From the NCBI RefSeq assembly GCF_003752175.1, contig NZ_RJVF01000009.1, positions 1 through 64,000 on the forward strand: a DNA stretch of 64,000 nucleotides. Reading direction: 5' to 3'. Source of the DNA: Comamonas sp. BIGb0124. GTDB taxonomy: Bacteria > Pseudomonadota > Gammaproteobacteria > Burkholderiales > Burkholderiaceae_C. The notes beneath the pieces are model-generated. The model was not told the origin of the DNA. It did not search any database and saw only the letters and a list, made by a program, of their open reading frames with translations. The position numbers and the translations under genes are program-made. Below are positions 24,772-33,099 of the stretch, piece after piece (the stretch's first letter is position 1; each line of letters opens with the position of its first letter).

Positions 24772-26271
24772 TCAGTCTTCCTTGAGCGCGACCGCTCGGG
24801 TGCGCTTGACGCTGGGCAGCAGCATGGCGGTGAGCACGATCAGCGCGGCGAGCAGCAGGCCGGTGCTGATGGGGCGTTCGATGAACGTGCCGGCGTCGCC
24901 GCCGGACAGCAGCATGGCGCGCTTGAAGTTCTCTTCCATCATCGGTCCGAGCACAAAACCCAGGACCAGCGGCGTCGCCTCGAAACCCAGCTTGATCATG
25001 AGGTAGCCCAGCACGCCGATGCCGACGGCCAGATAGACGTCGAGCGCGCGGTTGTTGATGCTGTAGATGCCGATCGCGCAGAAGAAAACGATGGCCGGGT
25101 AGAGCAGCCGGTAGGGCACCTGCAGCAGCTTGACCCAGAGGCCGACCAGCGGCAGGTTGAGAACGACCAGCATGAGATTGCCGATCCACATGCTGGCGAT
25201 CATTCCCCAGAACAGCGTGGCGTGTTCGGTCATGACCTGCGGGCCGGGCACGATGCCCTGGATGGTCATGGCGCCGGCCATGACGGCCATGATGGCGTTG
25301 GAGGGCACGCCCAGCGTGAGCAGGGGGATGAACGAGGTCTGCGCCCCTGCGTTGTTGGCGGCCTCGGGAGCGGCAACGCCCTCGACTGCGCCATGGCCGA
25401 AGCGCTGCGGTGTGCGGCTGATCTTCTTTTCCAGGGCATAGGCACCGAACGAGGCGAGCAACGCGCCACCGCCCGGCAAGACGCCCAGCAGCGAGCCCAA
25501 CAGGGTGCCGCGCAGGATCGGCCCGATGCTGGCCTGCAGTTCCTCACGCGTCGGCAGCAGTTCGTGCATGGGGACGGCCTTGACTTCGCGCGGCTTTTGC
25601 TCGAGGTTGAGCATGATCTCGGTCAATCCGAAGAGACCGACCGCGACGGCCACGAAGTCGATGCCGTCGGCCAGTTCCATGGCACCGAAGGTCAACCGAG
25701 GCATCGGCGAATTCGCATCCGCGCCGACCAGGCCGAGGAACATGCCCAGCACGATCATGGTGATGGCCTTGAAGACCGATCCGTTGGCCAGCACGATCGA
25801 GCAGACCAGGCCGAGCAGCATGAGCGAAAAATACTCGACAGGGCCGAACTGAAGGGCCAGCGAAGCCATGCCGGGGCCGAAGGCCGCGATCAGCAGGGTC
25901 GCAACCGTGCCTGCGACGAAGGAGCCGATGGCGGCGATGGCCAGGGCCGCGCCGCCGCGGCCACGCTGCGCCATGGCATAACCGTCGAGCGTGGTGGCCA
26001 CCGAATTGGCCTCGCCGGGCAGGTTGACCAGGATGGCGGTGGTCGAGCCGCCGTACTGCGCGCCGTAGTAGATGCCCGCCAGCATGATGAGCGAGGTGGC
26101 CGGCGGCAGATGGAAGGTGATGGGCAGCAGCATGGCCATGGTGGCCACGGCCCCGATGCCCGGCAGCACCCCGATCAGCGTGCCCATGAGCACGCCGATA
26201 AAACAGAACAGCAGGTTTTCGGGCAGGGCTGCGACTTGCAGGCCCATGCCGATGTGGCTGAGCAGGTCCAT
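24772..26271 (-). CDS. tctA: Tripartite tricarboxylate transporter large membrane subunit TctA
   Basis: A 499-residue multi-helix permease (about 12 segments) of the TTT family. It has the signature GTLIGVLPGIGAVATMAMLL near 30-49, YYGAQYGGSTTAILVNLPGE, and a repeated GLLGVLPGGGALLASF-type element near 262. It moves a carboxylate substrate delivered by a Bug-type binding protein using the ion gradient. Order on the minus strand is binding protein, tctB, tctA, with short spacers, as in a standard TTT operon. Confidence 0.95.
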   Translation of the reverse strand: MDLLSHIGMGLQVAALPENLLFCFIGVLMGTLIGVLPGIGAVATMAMLLPITFHLPPATSLIMLAGIYYGAQYGGSTTAILVNLPGEANSVATTLDGYAMAQRGRGGAALAIAAIGSFVAGTVATLLIAAFGPGMASLALQFGPVEYFSLMLLGLVCSIVLANGSVFKAITMIVLGMFLGLVGADANSPMPRLTFGAMELADGIDFVAVAVGLFGLTEIMLNLEQKPREVKAVPMHELLPTREELQASIGPILRGTLLGSLLGVLPGGGALLASFGAYALEKKISRTPQRFGHGAVEGVAAPEAANNAGAQTSFIPLLTLGVPSNAIMAVMAGAMTIQGIVPGPQVMTEHATLFWGMIASMWIGNLMLVVLNLPLVGLWVKLLQVPYRLLYPAIVFFCAIGIYSINNRALDVYLAVGIGVLGYLMIKLGFEATPLVLGFVLGPMMEENFKRAMLLSGGDAGTFIERPISTGLLLAALIVLTAMLLPSVKRTRAVALKED

Positions 26272-26294
26272 GGTCGATTTCTCCGGTGGGGGTG

Positions 26295-26756
26295 TCAGCG
26301 CGGCCAGATGGGGATCGCCAGGCCCAGCCCCTTGACGAAGGCCAGGGCCGACAGGGCCGCCAGCGCGGCGCAGAGCAGCGGTGTCTCGCGCCGGCGGCTG
26401 ATGGGGCTGGCCAGCGAGGCCACAGCCGTGGAGACCACCACCGCCAGCACGATGCCCAGGCGGTCGACCATGGCGCCGAACAGCAGCACCGACAGCGAGA
26501 TCACCAGCAGGGGCCGCAGGACCAGCGCCGGCAGGGCTTCGGGCGCCGTTCGCAGCGCCGCCACGAGCGCCATGCCGGTGCCGGCGGCGATCAGCATCCA
26601 GGCGAGGGCACGCGGCACATAACCGGGCCCCATTTCGCTGGCGCTGCCGATGTCGAGATCGCCGACGGCCGCCAGGCAGACGAGGCCGAGCAGCAGCACG
26701 AACAGTCCGGCCAGCACCTCGCGGTGGTTCAGGAGTCGACGCAGGGCATTCATCAT
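26295..26756 (-). CDS. tctB: Tripartite tricarboxylate transporter small membrane subunit TctB
   Basis: A 153-residue protein with four predicted membrane helices (about 13-31, 50-67, 80-115 and 126-150) and the TctB-type GPGYVPRALAWML. It is the small membrane partner of TctA. The start may be either of two adjacent Met codons (26756 or 26753). It lies 23 nt upstream of tctA and 40 nt downstream of the Bug gene on the minus strand. Confidence 0.9.
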   Translation of the reverse strand: MMNALRRLLNHREVLAGLFVLLLGLVCLAAVGDLDIGSASEMGPGYVPRALAWMLIAAGTGMALVAALRTAPEALPALVLRPLLVISLSVLLFGAMVDRLGIVLAVVVSTAVASLASPISRRRETPLLCAALAALSALAFVKGLGLAIPIWPR

Positions 26757-26796
26757 GATGGCTCGCTCGTGTCAATGATGGAGTGGACGCCTGGGC

Positions 26797-27786
26797 TTAC
26801 TTTTCCTGCGCACCGGCCTCGATGATGAGCGGGCGCCAGACATCGATCTGCTGCGCGACGAACTGGGTGTATTCGGCCGTGCTCATGGTCTTGCTCTCGA
26901 CACCCCACGACAGCAGCTTTTCCTGCACGGCGGGCAGCGCCACGGCTTCGGCGACCGAGTCGTGAATCTTTCGGGTCAGGTCGGCCGGCATGCCTGCGGG
27001 GCCCGAGACGCCCAGCCAGTTCTCGAGCACGATGTCGAGACCCTGTTCGCGAAACGTGGGCACATCGGGGGCCTGCGAGATGCGCTGCGCCGACGCGACG
27101 CCGATCGCCACGGCCTCGCCGGCCTTGATCATGGGTACGTTCTGGGCCAGCAGGTCGTAGTAGGTCTTGAGCACGCCGGCCTTGAAATCCTGGATGGCCG
27201 GGGCGCTGCCCTTGTACGGCACGTGGACCATGGCGATGCCGGCCTTTTTCTTCACGCCTTCGCCGAGGATGTGGCTGATGGAGCCGACGCCGCTGGAGCC
27301 GTAGCTGATCTTGGGATCCTTGCGGGCCAGCGCGATGAAGTCGCCGAGGTTCTTCACGCCCAGAGAGGGCTGCACCAGCAGGCCGGGGGCCGAGGCGCCG
27401 ATGTAGCCGATGTGGGTGAAGTCGGCCACCGGATCGTAGGGAATCTTCTTGAACTGGGTGGGCGCGATCGTGAAGGGCGCGTTGTTGGCCAGGATGAGGG
27501 TGTAGCCGTCGGGCGCTTCCTTGTGCACCAGTTCGCCGGCCAGCGTGCCGCCGGCCCCCGGGCGGTTGTCGACGATGAACTGCTGGCCCAGCTTGTCGGT
27601 GAGGTGCTGGCCGATCAGGCGGGCGACGATGTCGCTGGTGCCGCCGGGCGGGAAGCTGACGATGATGCGAACAGGCTTGCTGGGCCAGGCCGCGGTCTGC
27701 GCGGAGGCCTGCTGCATGGGGGCGAGCGCGCAGGCGGCCAGCGCGGCCAGGGTCAAGGCGGATTTGAGCGAGGAGAAGACGGACAT
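26797..27786 (-). CDS. Bug-family (TctC) tripartite tricarboxylate transporter binding protein
   Basis: A 329-residue periplasmic binding protein. It has a Sec signal peptide (MSVFSSLKSALTLAALAACA, cleavage near ASA-QT at about 29), then WPSKPVRIIVSFPPGGTSDI, NRPGAGGTLAGE and the HVPYKGSAPAIQD loop, all typical of Bug proteins. ATG 27786 has SD AGGAG spaced 9 nt. It is the first gene of the operon, divergent from a LysR gene. Bug families are greatly expanded in Bordetella and relatives. The substrate is unknown, perhaps a carboxylate linked to the OHCU/HIU enzyme. Confidence 0.94.
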   Translation of the reverse strand: MSVFSSLKSALTLAALAACALAPMQQASAQTAAWPSKPVRIIVSFPPGGTSDIVARLIGQHLTDKLGQQFIVDNRPGAGGTLAGELVHKEAPDGYTLILANNAPFTIAPTQFKKIPYDPVADFTHIGYIGASAPGLLVQPSLGVKNLGDFIALARKDPKISYGSSGVGSISHILGEGVKKKAGIAMVHVPYKGSAPAIQDFKAGVLKTYYDLLAQNVPMIKAGEAVAIGVASAQRISQAPDVPTFREQGLDIVLENWLGVSGPAGMPADLTRKIHDSVAEAVALPAVQEKLLSWGVESKTMSTAEYTQFVAQQIDVWRPLIIEAGAQEK

Positions 27787-27958
27787 GGCAGGAAACTCCT
27801 GAGTGGCGTGGGGCGGTACGCGGGGTGGGCAAGACCGGCGATCGGCTTGCATGGAACGCATCGTAGGAAAGCCGACCATTGCCGTCCATCACCGAATTCA
27901 GCCTCCTGCATTCGAATAATGTGTATGCTTGATTCAGCGTCCCCACCCTGGAGCCTGC
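27787..27958. promoter_or_regulatory. Divergent promoter region of the Tct operon and LysR gene
   Basis: A 172-bp interval. It contains the 8-bp palindrome ATTCGAAT (27911-27918) followed by AATGTGTATGCTTGATTC, an AT-richer stretch that could hold the LysR -10 and LysR operator. No unambiguous T-N11-A box was assigned. Confidence 0.4.
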
Positions 27959-28906
27959 ATGCCGCATTCCCTTGTCCCTGCCCAGCTGCGTTATGTCGAC
28001 CAGGTCGCCCGGTCGGGCTCGATCCAGGCTGCCGCACGCGAGCTGCACGTGGCCGCGTCGGCCATCAACCGGCAGATCCTGCAGCTCGAGGAAGAGCTCG
28101 AGGCGCCGTTGTTCGAGCGTCTGCCGCGCGGCATGCGGTTGACGGTGGCCGGCGATGCCGTGGTGACGCTGGCTCGCCGCTGGCGCCAGGACGAACGGCA
28201 CATGACGGCCGAGATCCGGCGTTACCAGGGCGTGCACCAGGGGCACGTCAACCTGCACGCCATGGACAGCCATTCGACCAGCATCCTGCCGCTGCTGGTC
28301 GAGTCCTTGGGCAGCACCCACCCGCTGATCGCGCTGTCGGTTCACTTGAGCAGCACCGACGAAGCGGCCGCTGCGTTGCTCTCCGGCACGGCCGATCTGG
28401 TTGCGGCATTCAACCTGCCGCCGCGGCGCGAGGTGCTCGTGCTGTGGCGCGCCGAACTGCCTTTCGGTTGCGTGGTGGCACCGACGCATCCGCTGGCCGA
28501 TGCGCGTTCGGTGAGCCTGCAGGAGGCGGCCGCCTATCCGGTGGCGCTGCAAAGCCGTGCACTGGCCATTCGCCGCTACCTCGAAGCCCAGTATGGCTGG
28601 CTGTTCGATCAAAGCCGGGGGCGGTTCGAGAGCAACTCGCTGCAGTTGACCAAGCAGTTGGCCCGCAGCGGCCGCTATGTGGTGTTCACCTCGGAGCTCG
28701 ATGCCGCGCAGGAACTGGCCGACGGCTCGCTGCGTTTTGTACCGGTGCGCGATCGGGGCGCGGAGCCGCAGACCATCAGCATCGCAGTCGATGCCCGTCA
28801 TCCCTTGCCGCCGCTGGTGAAAGTGGTGGCCGAGCAATTGCAGACGGCCATCGAGCAGGCGCTGGCCATGAGCCGCTCGCGCAGCCGGCCGGCCGATGTG
28901 ATCTGA
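27959..28906 (+). CDS. LysR-family regulator, likely controls the Tct/OHCU operon
   Basis: A 315-residue LysR protein. It has an N-terminal HTH (LRYVDQVARSGSIQAAAREL, ASAINRQILQLEEEL) and a substrate-binding-fold domain from about 95. ATG 27959 has GGAG 7 nt upstream. It is divergent from the Bug gene, the classic arrangement for a LysR activator of a neighbouring operon. Its 3' end meets the convergent ABC permease gene with only 9 bp between stops. Confidence 0.93.
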   Translation: MPHSLVPAQLRYVDQVARSGSIQAAARELHVAASAINRQILQLEEELEAPLFERLPRGMRLTVAGDAVVTLARRWRQDERHMTAEIRRYQGVHQGHVNLHAMDSHSTSILPLLVESLGSTHPLIALSVHLSSTDEAAAALLSGTADLVAAFNLPPRREVLVLWRAELPFGCVVAPTHPLADARSVSLQEAAAYPVALQSRALAIRRYLEAQYGWLFDQSRGRFESNSLQLTKQLARSGRYVVFTSELDAAQELADGSLRFVPVRDRGAEPQTISIAVDARHPLPPLVKVVAEQLQTAIEQALAMSRSRSRPADVI

Positions 28907-28915
28907 TCCGAGGCT

Positions 28916-29824
28916 TCAGTCGCGCACCTCCATCGCGGCTCTCAAGCCGTCGCTGAGCACGTTGAAGCAGGTGCTGGTCACGAAGATGCAAAGGCCGGGC
29001 AGCATGGCGACCCAGGGCTGGTTGTAGATGGCCGTGCGCAGCGTATTGAGCATCAGGCCCCATTCGGCTTCGGGCGGCCGGGTGCCCAAGCCGAGGAACG
29101 ACAGACCGGAAGCCAGGATCATCGAGACGCTGATGAGGCTGGTGGCGTACACCAGGATGGGACCGATGACGTTGGGCAGCAGGTGCACCCGCACGATGGT
29201 GAAGCCGCTGGCTCCGCTGGAGCGGGCCGCTTCGATGTAGTCGAGGTTGCGCACTGCGGTGGTGGTCGACTCCGCCACACGGATCAACTGCGGAATGAAG
29301 ACCAGGCACAGCGACAGCATGGCGTTGGTCAGACCGGGACCGAGCGCGCCGCTGATGGCGACGGCCAGCAGCACCGACGGAAAGGCATAGAAGACATCGG
29401 TCAGCCGCATGATGAACATGTTGACGGCCCCGCCTGCATAACCCGCCAGGATGCCCAGTCCGCCGCCGATGGCGAGGGCGATGAGCACGGGCGTGATCCC
29501 CAGGAACCAGGAAAGCCGCCCGCCGTGGAGCAGGCGCGTCAGCATGTCCCGGCCCAGTTCGTCGGTGCCGAGCCAATGGCCGGCGCTGCCGATGGGCTGC
29601 AGCCGCTGCAGCATGCTGCCTTGATACGGACTGTAGGGCGCGATCCACGGTGCCAGCAGCACGGCCAGCAACAGCAGCGCCAGCACCAGCGCGCAGGCCA
29701 GCGTGACGGGGTCGCGGCGCACGCGTCTGAACACGCCCTGCCAGTAGGTTTCCTGGTCGGGGGCCGGTGTGGCCGCAGCGGGCGCGGACGCGAAATCGAA
29801 AGAAGAGGCGACGGTGGTGTTCAT
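28916..29824 (-). CDS. Dipeptide/oligopeptide-type ABC transporter permease (DppC-like)
   Basis: A 302-residue integral permease of the DppC/OppC family. It has an N-terminal cytoplasmic region, about six helices, GTDELGRDMLTRLLHGGRLS (typical of DppC) and the EAA loop YIEAARSSGASGFTIVRVHL facing the ATPase. The start overlaps the DppB stop (ATGA), so it is translationally coupled. It is the last gene of the four-gene minus-strand operon ATPase F, ATPase D, permease B, permease C. Confidence 0.95.
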   Translation of the reverse strand: MNTTVASSFDFASAPAAATPAPDQETYWQGVFRRVRRDPVTLACALVLALLLLAVLLAPWIAPYSPYQGSMLQRLQPIGSAGHWLGTDELGRDMLTRLLHGGRLSWFLGITPVLIALAIGGGLGILAGYAGGAVNMFIMRLTDVFYAFPSVLLAVAISGALGPGLTNAMLSLCLVFIPQLIRVAESTTTAVRNLDYIEAARSSGASGFTIVRVHLLPNVIGPILVYATSLISVSMILASGLSFLGLGTRPPEAEWGLMLNTLRTAIYNQPWVAMLPGLCIFVTSTCFNVLSDGLRAAMEVRD

Positions 29825-30774
29825 TGGCGTTTGATGCGAGGGTCGAGAACGGTCTGGAGGCAATCGACCACGAGGTTGATCAACACGAAGATCAGGGCCA
29901 GGATCAGGATCGTGCCCTGCAGCACGGGAATGTCGCGCTGGAAGATCGCGCCGTTGAGCAGGAAGCCGGTGCCCGGCCAGGAGAACACGGTCTCGACCAG
30001 GATGGAGCCCCCCATGAGGTAGCCGAGCTGCAGCCCCATGACCGACAGCACGGCGGGAGCGGCGTTCTTGAGCACATGCAGCGCCGTGGCCGTGCGGCCC
30101 AGTCCCTTGCCCCGCAAGGTGGTGATGTAGTCCTGGGTGAGGACGTCGATGACCACGCCGCGCACGGTGCGGGCGACGATGCCCATGGGGATCACGGCCA
30201 GCGTGGCGGCCGGCAGCACCATGTACTGCAGGTGCTCCCAGTCCCAGGTCCAGGCCTCGGAACCCCCGGCGCCGGCGCCGAGCGCAGGCAGCAGGTTCAG
30301 CCGCACGCTGAAGATCACCACCATGACCATGCCGAGCCAGTAGTGCGGCACCGACACGCTGGCAGCGGCCAGGCCGACCACCAGTTTGTCGATCCGGGTG
30401 TTGCGGCGTGCCGCAGCCAGCACGCCCAGCAGGCTGCCCATGGCGAAGCCCAGTCCTGCCGCGACCAGCGACAGGCGCAGCGTGTTGACGATCGCGCCGG
30501 ACATCTCCTCCCAGACGGGACGACCGCTGGCCAGGGATTGTCCGAAGTCGCCCTGCACCACGTGTCCGAGCCACAGCCAGAACTGCACGGGCAGGGGGCG
30601 GTCGAGGCCGTAGGCGCGGCGCACCTGTTCCACGACATCGGCGGGGGCATCGGCCGAGACGATGGCGTTCACCGGGTCGCCCGGTGCGAGATGCACCAGC
30701 AGGAAGCAGACGATGCTGACCGCCAGTGCGATCGGCACGGCGTAGAGCACGCGTCGAAGAAGGTAGACGATCAT
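29821..30774 (-). CDS. Dipeptide/oligopeptide-type ABC transporter permease (DppB-like)
   Basis: A 317-residue inner-membrane permease. It has the N-terminal helix, HLAPGDPVNAI, and the EAA motif region DYITTLRGKGLGRTATALHV. It forms a heterodimer with the DppC-like permease. Its ATG overlaps the stop of the upstream ATPase gene and its stop overlaps the DppC-like start. Confidence 0.95.
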   Translation of the reverse strand: MIVYLLRRVLYAVPIALAVSIVCFLLVHLAPGDPVNAIVSADAPADVVEQVRRAYGLDRPLPVQFWLWLGHVVQGDFGQSLASGRPVWEEMSGAIVNTLRLSLVAAGLGFAMGSLLGVLAAARRNTRIDKLVVGLAAASVSVPHYWLGMVMVVIFSVRLNLLPALGAGAGGSEAWTWDWEHLQYMVLPAATLAVIPMGIVARTVRGVVIDVLTQDYITTLRGKGLGRTATALHVLKNAAPAVLSVMGLQLGYLMGGSILVETVFSWPGTGFLLNGAIFQRDIPVLQGTILILALIFVLINLVVDCLQTVLDPRIKRQ

Positions 30775-31775
30775 GCGGCCTCCAGCTCGGTGTGACGGGT
30801 GCCGGGCACGAGGATGCAGCGCGCGGTGCGGGCCGGGCCGACCTCACGCAGTTCGGGCAATGCCTGCGAGCACTCGGGGCGGGCCGCGGTGCAGCGCGGG
30901 GCAAATGCGCATCCGGGCGGCGGCCGATCGAGTCTGGGCGGTGCGCCGCCGATGGTGGTGAGGGGCATCCCTTTGGAGTCGCCATGCACCGTCGCGCCCA
31001 GCAGGCCCTTGGCATAGGGATGCAGGGGGCCGGCCATGAAGCGCGCAATCGGGGCTTCCTCGACGAAGCGTCCCGCATACATCACCGCGATGCGATCCGA
31101 GACCTCGCTGGCCACGCCCAGGTCGTGCGTCACGAAAATGAGGCCCATGCCGAGTTCCTGCTGCAATTGCCTCAGCAGCAGCAGAACCTGGATCTGTACC
31201 GTGGCGTCGAGTGCGGTGGTCGGCTCGTCCGCCAGCAGCAGGCGTGGCCGGCACGATAGGGCCATGGCGATCATGGCGCGCTGGCGCAGTCCGCCCGAGA
31301 GCTCGTGAGGGTAGGCGTCCAGGCGGCGCGCAGCCGATGGGATCTGGACCCGTTCCAGCAATTCCAGCGCACGCGCACGGGCCTCGCGCCTGCCGATTCC
31401 CTCGTGACGACGAACGGTCTCGGCTATCTGCGTGCCGATGGTGAATACCGGATCGAGCGCGGTCATCGGTTCCTGGAAGATCATGGCCACCGTGCCGCCG
31501 CGCAGGGCGCTCAGCCGTGATTCGCTGGCCCCCACGATGTCCTGGCCGGCCAGTCTCACGCGGCCGCCCAGCTCGGTCCGCCGTGGCGGGTTGAGTCCCA
31601 TCAGGGCACGCAGCGTCACCGATTTTCCCGATCCCGATTCGCCCAGGATGCACAAGGTTTCGCGGGAATCGAGCGAGAAGCTCACGCCGCCCACGGCCCG
31701 TACAGGCAGGCCTTCGCCTTTCTTGGGATGGAATGTCACTGTCAGGTCGTCGACCTGAAGCAAGGGTTGCATCAT
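30771..31775 (-). CDS. Dipeptide/oligopeptide-type ABC transporter ATPase (DppD-like)
   Basis: A 334-residue ATPase. It has Walker A GESGSGKS (about 46-53), the Q-loop FQEPMTALDP, signature LSGGLRQR, Walker B LLLADEPTTALD and H-loop VTHDLGV. The C-terminal oligopeptide-type extension holds GCAFAPRC and a later Cys, typical of OppD/DppD. Start is the first of two adjacent ATGs; the first overlaps the TAA of the DppF-like gene (TAATG). Confidence 0.95.
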   Translation of the reverse strand: MMQPLLQVDDLTVTFHPKKGEGLPVRAVGGVSFSLDSRETLCILGESGSGKSVTLRALMGLNPPRRTELGGRVRLAGQDIVGASESRLSALRGGTVAMIFQEPMTALDPVFTIGTQIAETVRRHEGIGRREARARALELLERVQIPSAARRLDAYPHELSGGLRQRAMIAMALSCRPRLLLADEPTTALDATVQIQVLLLLRQLQQELGMGLIFVTHDLGVASEVSDRIAVMYAGRFVEEAPIARFMAGPLHPYAKGLLGATVHGDSKGMPLTTIGGAPPRLDRPPPGCAFAPRCTAARPECSQALPELREVGPARTARCILVPGTRHTELEAA

Positions 31776-32845
31776 TATCGGACCTCCGACAGGGATTGAG
31801 GCGAGTGCCAGCCGCTGCCGGGCTGAGCCATGAGACACGCGGCCTGCTGACCCGGACCGGCCTCGACCAGAGGGGGCAGCGTGGATGCGCAGACATCCTG
31901 CGCATGGACGCAGCGCGTGCGGAATCGGCATCCCGAAGGGGGATCGATGGGGTTGGGCGGATCGCCCGAGAGCGGTGCCCGTTCGCGCCTGCGCGCGGGG
32001 TCCATCGACGGGCGGCTCTCCAGCAGCGCCTGGGTGTAGGGGTGCGCGGGGTGACGGTAGATGGACTGAACGTCGCCGATTTCCGCCAGTCGGCCCAGAT
32101 ACATCACCAGCACGCGATCGGCCATGTAATGCACGACGTTGAGGTCGTGGCTGATGAAGAGATAGGTGAGTCCGTAGCGCGCCTTGAGCTCGACCAACAG
32201 GTTCAGGACCTGGGCCTCGACCGATTTGTCGAGGGCCGAAACGGGTTCGTCGAGGATGAGCAGCCGCGGCTTCAGGGCGAGCGCCCGTGCGATGTTGACC
32301 CGCTGACGCTGGCCACCCGAGAGCTGGTGAGGAAAGCGCGGACCGAACAGCGCGGGGTCGAGACCGACGGCTTCCAGCAGCTCGCGTGCCTGTGCGCGTG
32401 CATGACTGCGCGACATGCCGTGGACCTGCGGTGCAAAGGCGACGCCGTCTTCGATCGTCAGGCGAGGGTTGAGCGAGGCATAGCTGTCCTGAAACACCAT
32501 CTGTACCTGCCGGCGGTATTCCTTCATGGGCAGTTGCCGGCTGCCGACGGCCAAGCCGTCGAACACGATCTCGCCCTGCGTCGGTTGCACCAGCGACATG
32601 ATCAGCCGCGAAGTCGTGGACTTGCCGCAGCCGGATTCTCCGACCACGCCCAAGGTCTCGCCCTTGCGTACATCGAAATCGATGCCGTCGACCGCCCGGA
32701 CCGTGCCGGAGCGTTTGCCCAAGGGGTAGTGCTTGTACAGACCACGCACGCTGAGCAACGGTTGCGCCGGACCGCCGACATCCGGCAGCGGTGCGAGGGA
32801 TGCGGCCAAGGCCTGGGTGGCTGGATTCGTGGGGATTGGATTCAT
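31775..32845 (-). CDS. Dipeptide/oligopeptide-type ABC transporter ATPase (DppF-like)
   Basis: A 356-residue ATPase with Walker A GESGCGKSTT, Q-loop FQDSYASLNPR, signature LSGGQRQRVNIARAL, Walker B LILDEPVSALD and H-loop ISHDL. The C-terminal domain holds GCRFRTRCVHAQDVC. ATG 32845 has GGAGG 5 nt upstream. It is the first gene of the minus-strand transporter operon; the binding protein gene is divergent at 33100 rather than inside the operon. Confidence 0.95.
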   Translation of the reverse strand: MNPIPTNPATQALAASLAPLPDVGGPAQPLLSVRGLYKHYPLGKRSGTVRAVDGIDFDVRKGETLGVVGESGCGKSTTSRLIMSLVQPTQGEIVFDGLAVGSRQLPMKEYRRQVQMVFQDSYASLNPRLTIEDGVAFAPQVHGMSRSHARAQARELLEAVGLDPALFGPRFPHQLSGGQRQRVNIARALALKPRLLILDEPVSALDKSVEAQVLNLLVELKARYGLTYLFISHDLNVVHYMADRVLVMYLGRLAEIGDVQSIYRHPAHPYTQALLESRPSMDPARRRERAPLSGDPPNPIDPPSGCRFRTRCVHAQDVCASTLPPLVEAGPGQQAACLMAQPGSGWHSPQSLSEVR

Positions 32846-32990
32846 GAAGGCCTCCAAGCAATTGGCAGGCCAGGTCTCGCCAACTTGTACGGACGAGTCA
32901 TGGGGTCGACGATGTGCACAAGCACAGGGCGCGGTGCACCGAGTCGCAACGTGGAATTGCACCAGTCAGGGGCTGATTGATCGTTTTTTC

Positions 32991-33000
32991 TGTACGTACA
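32991..33000. promoter_or_regulatory. Candidate HutC/GntR-type operator TGTACGTACA
   Basis: A perfect 10-bp palindrome fitting the TGTA-N2-TACA pattern known for HutC-family (UTRA-domain) GntR regulators. Such a regulator is encoded at 39046-39876, about 6 kb downstream of the same cluster. Ten-bp palindromes occur by chance, so the call rests on position and family knowledge. Confidence 0.45.
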
Positions 33001-33051
33001 ACATTGCCTATGGGTGGGGTTTCAATCGGGCATACGAAAAAACTGGCGCAC

Positions 33052-33069
33052 AAGTTGCATGGACAACTT
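33052..33069. promoter_or_regulatory. 18-nt inverted repeat before the binding protein gene
   Basis: AAGTTG-CATGGA-CAACTT, 6-bp arms with a 6-nt spacer, 30 nt before the ATG at 33100. It could be an operator or a 5' UTR hairpin close to the SD. Confidence 0.4.
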
Positions 33070-33099
33070 TATCCAGTCCCGACCACATAGGAGTTTTTC

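Larger units (their letters stand above)
32846..33099. promoter_or_regulatory. Divergent control region of the ABC operon and its binding protein gene
   Basis: A 254-bp interval with no ORF of note. It holds two palindromes (listed separately), a related half-site TTGTACGGAC at 32885, and the strong SD AGGAG before 33100. It must contain divergent promoters for the peptide-type transporter operon and for the binding protein-amidase cluster. Confidence 0.6.
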
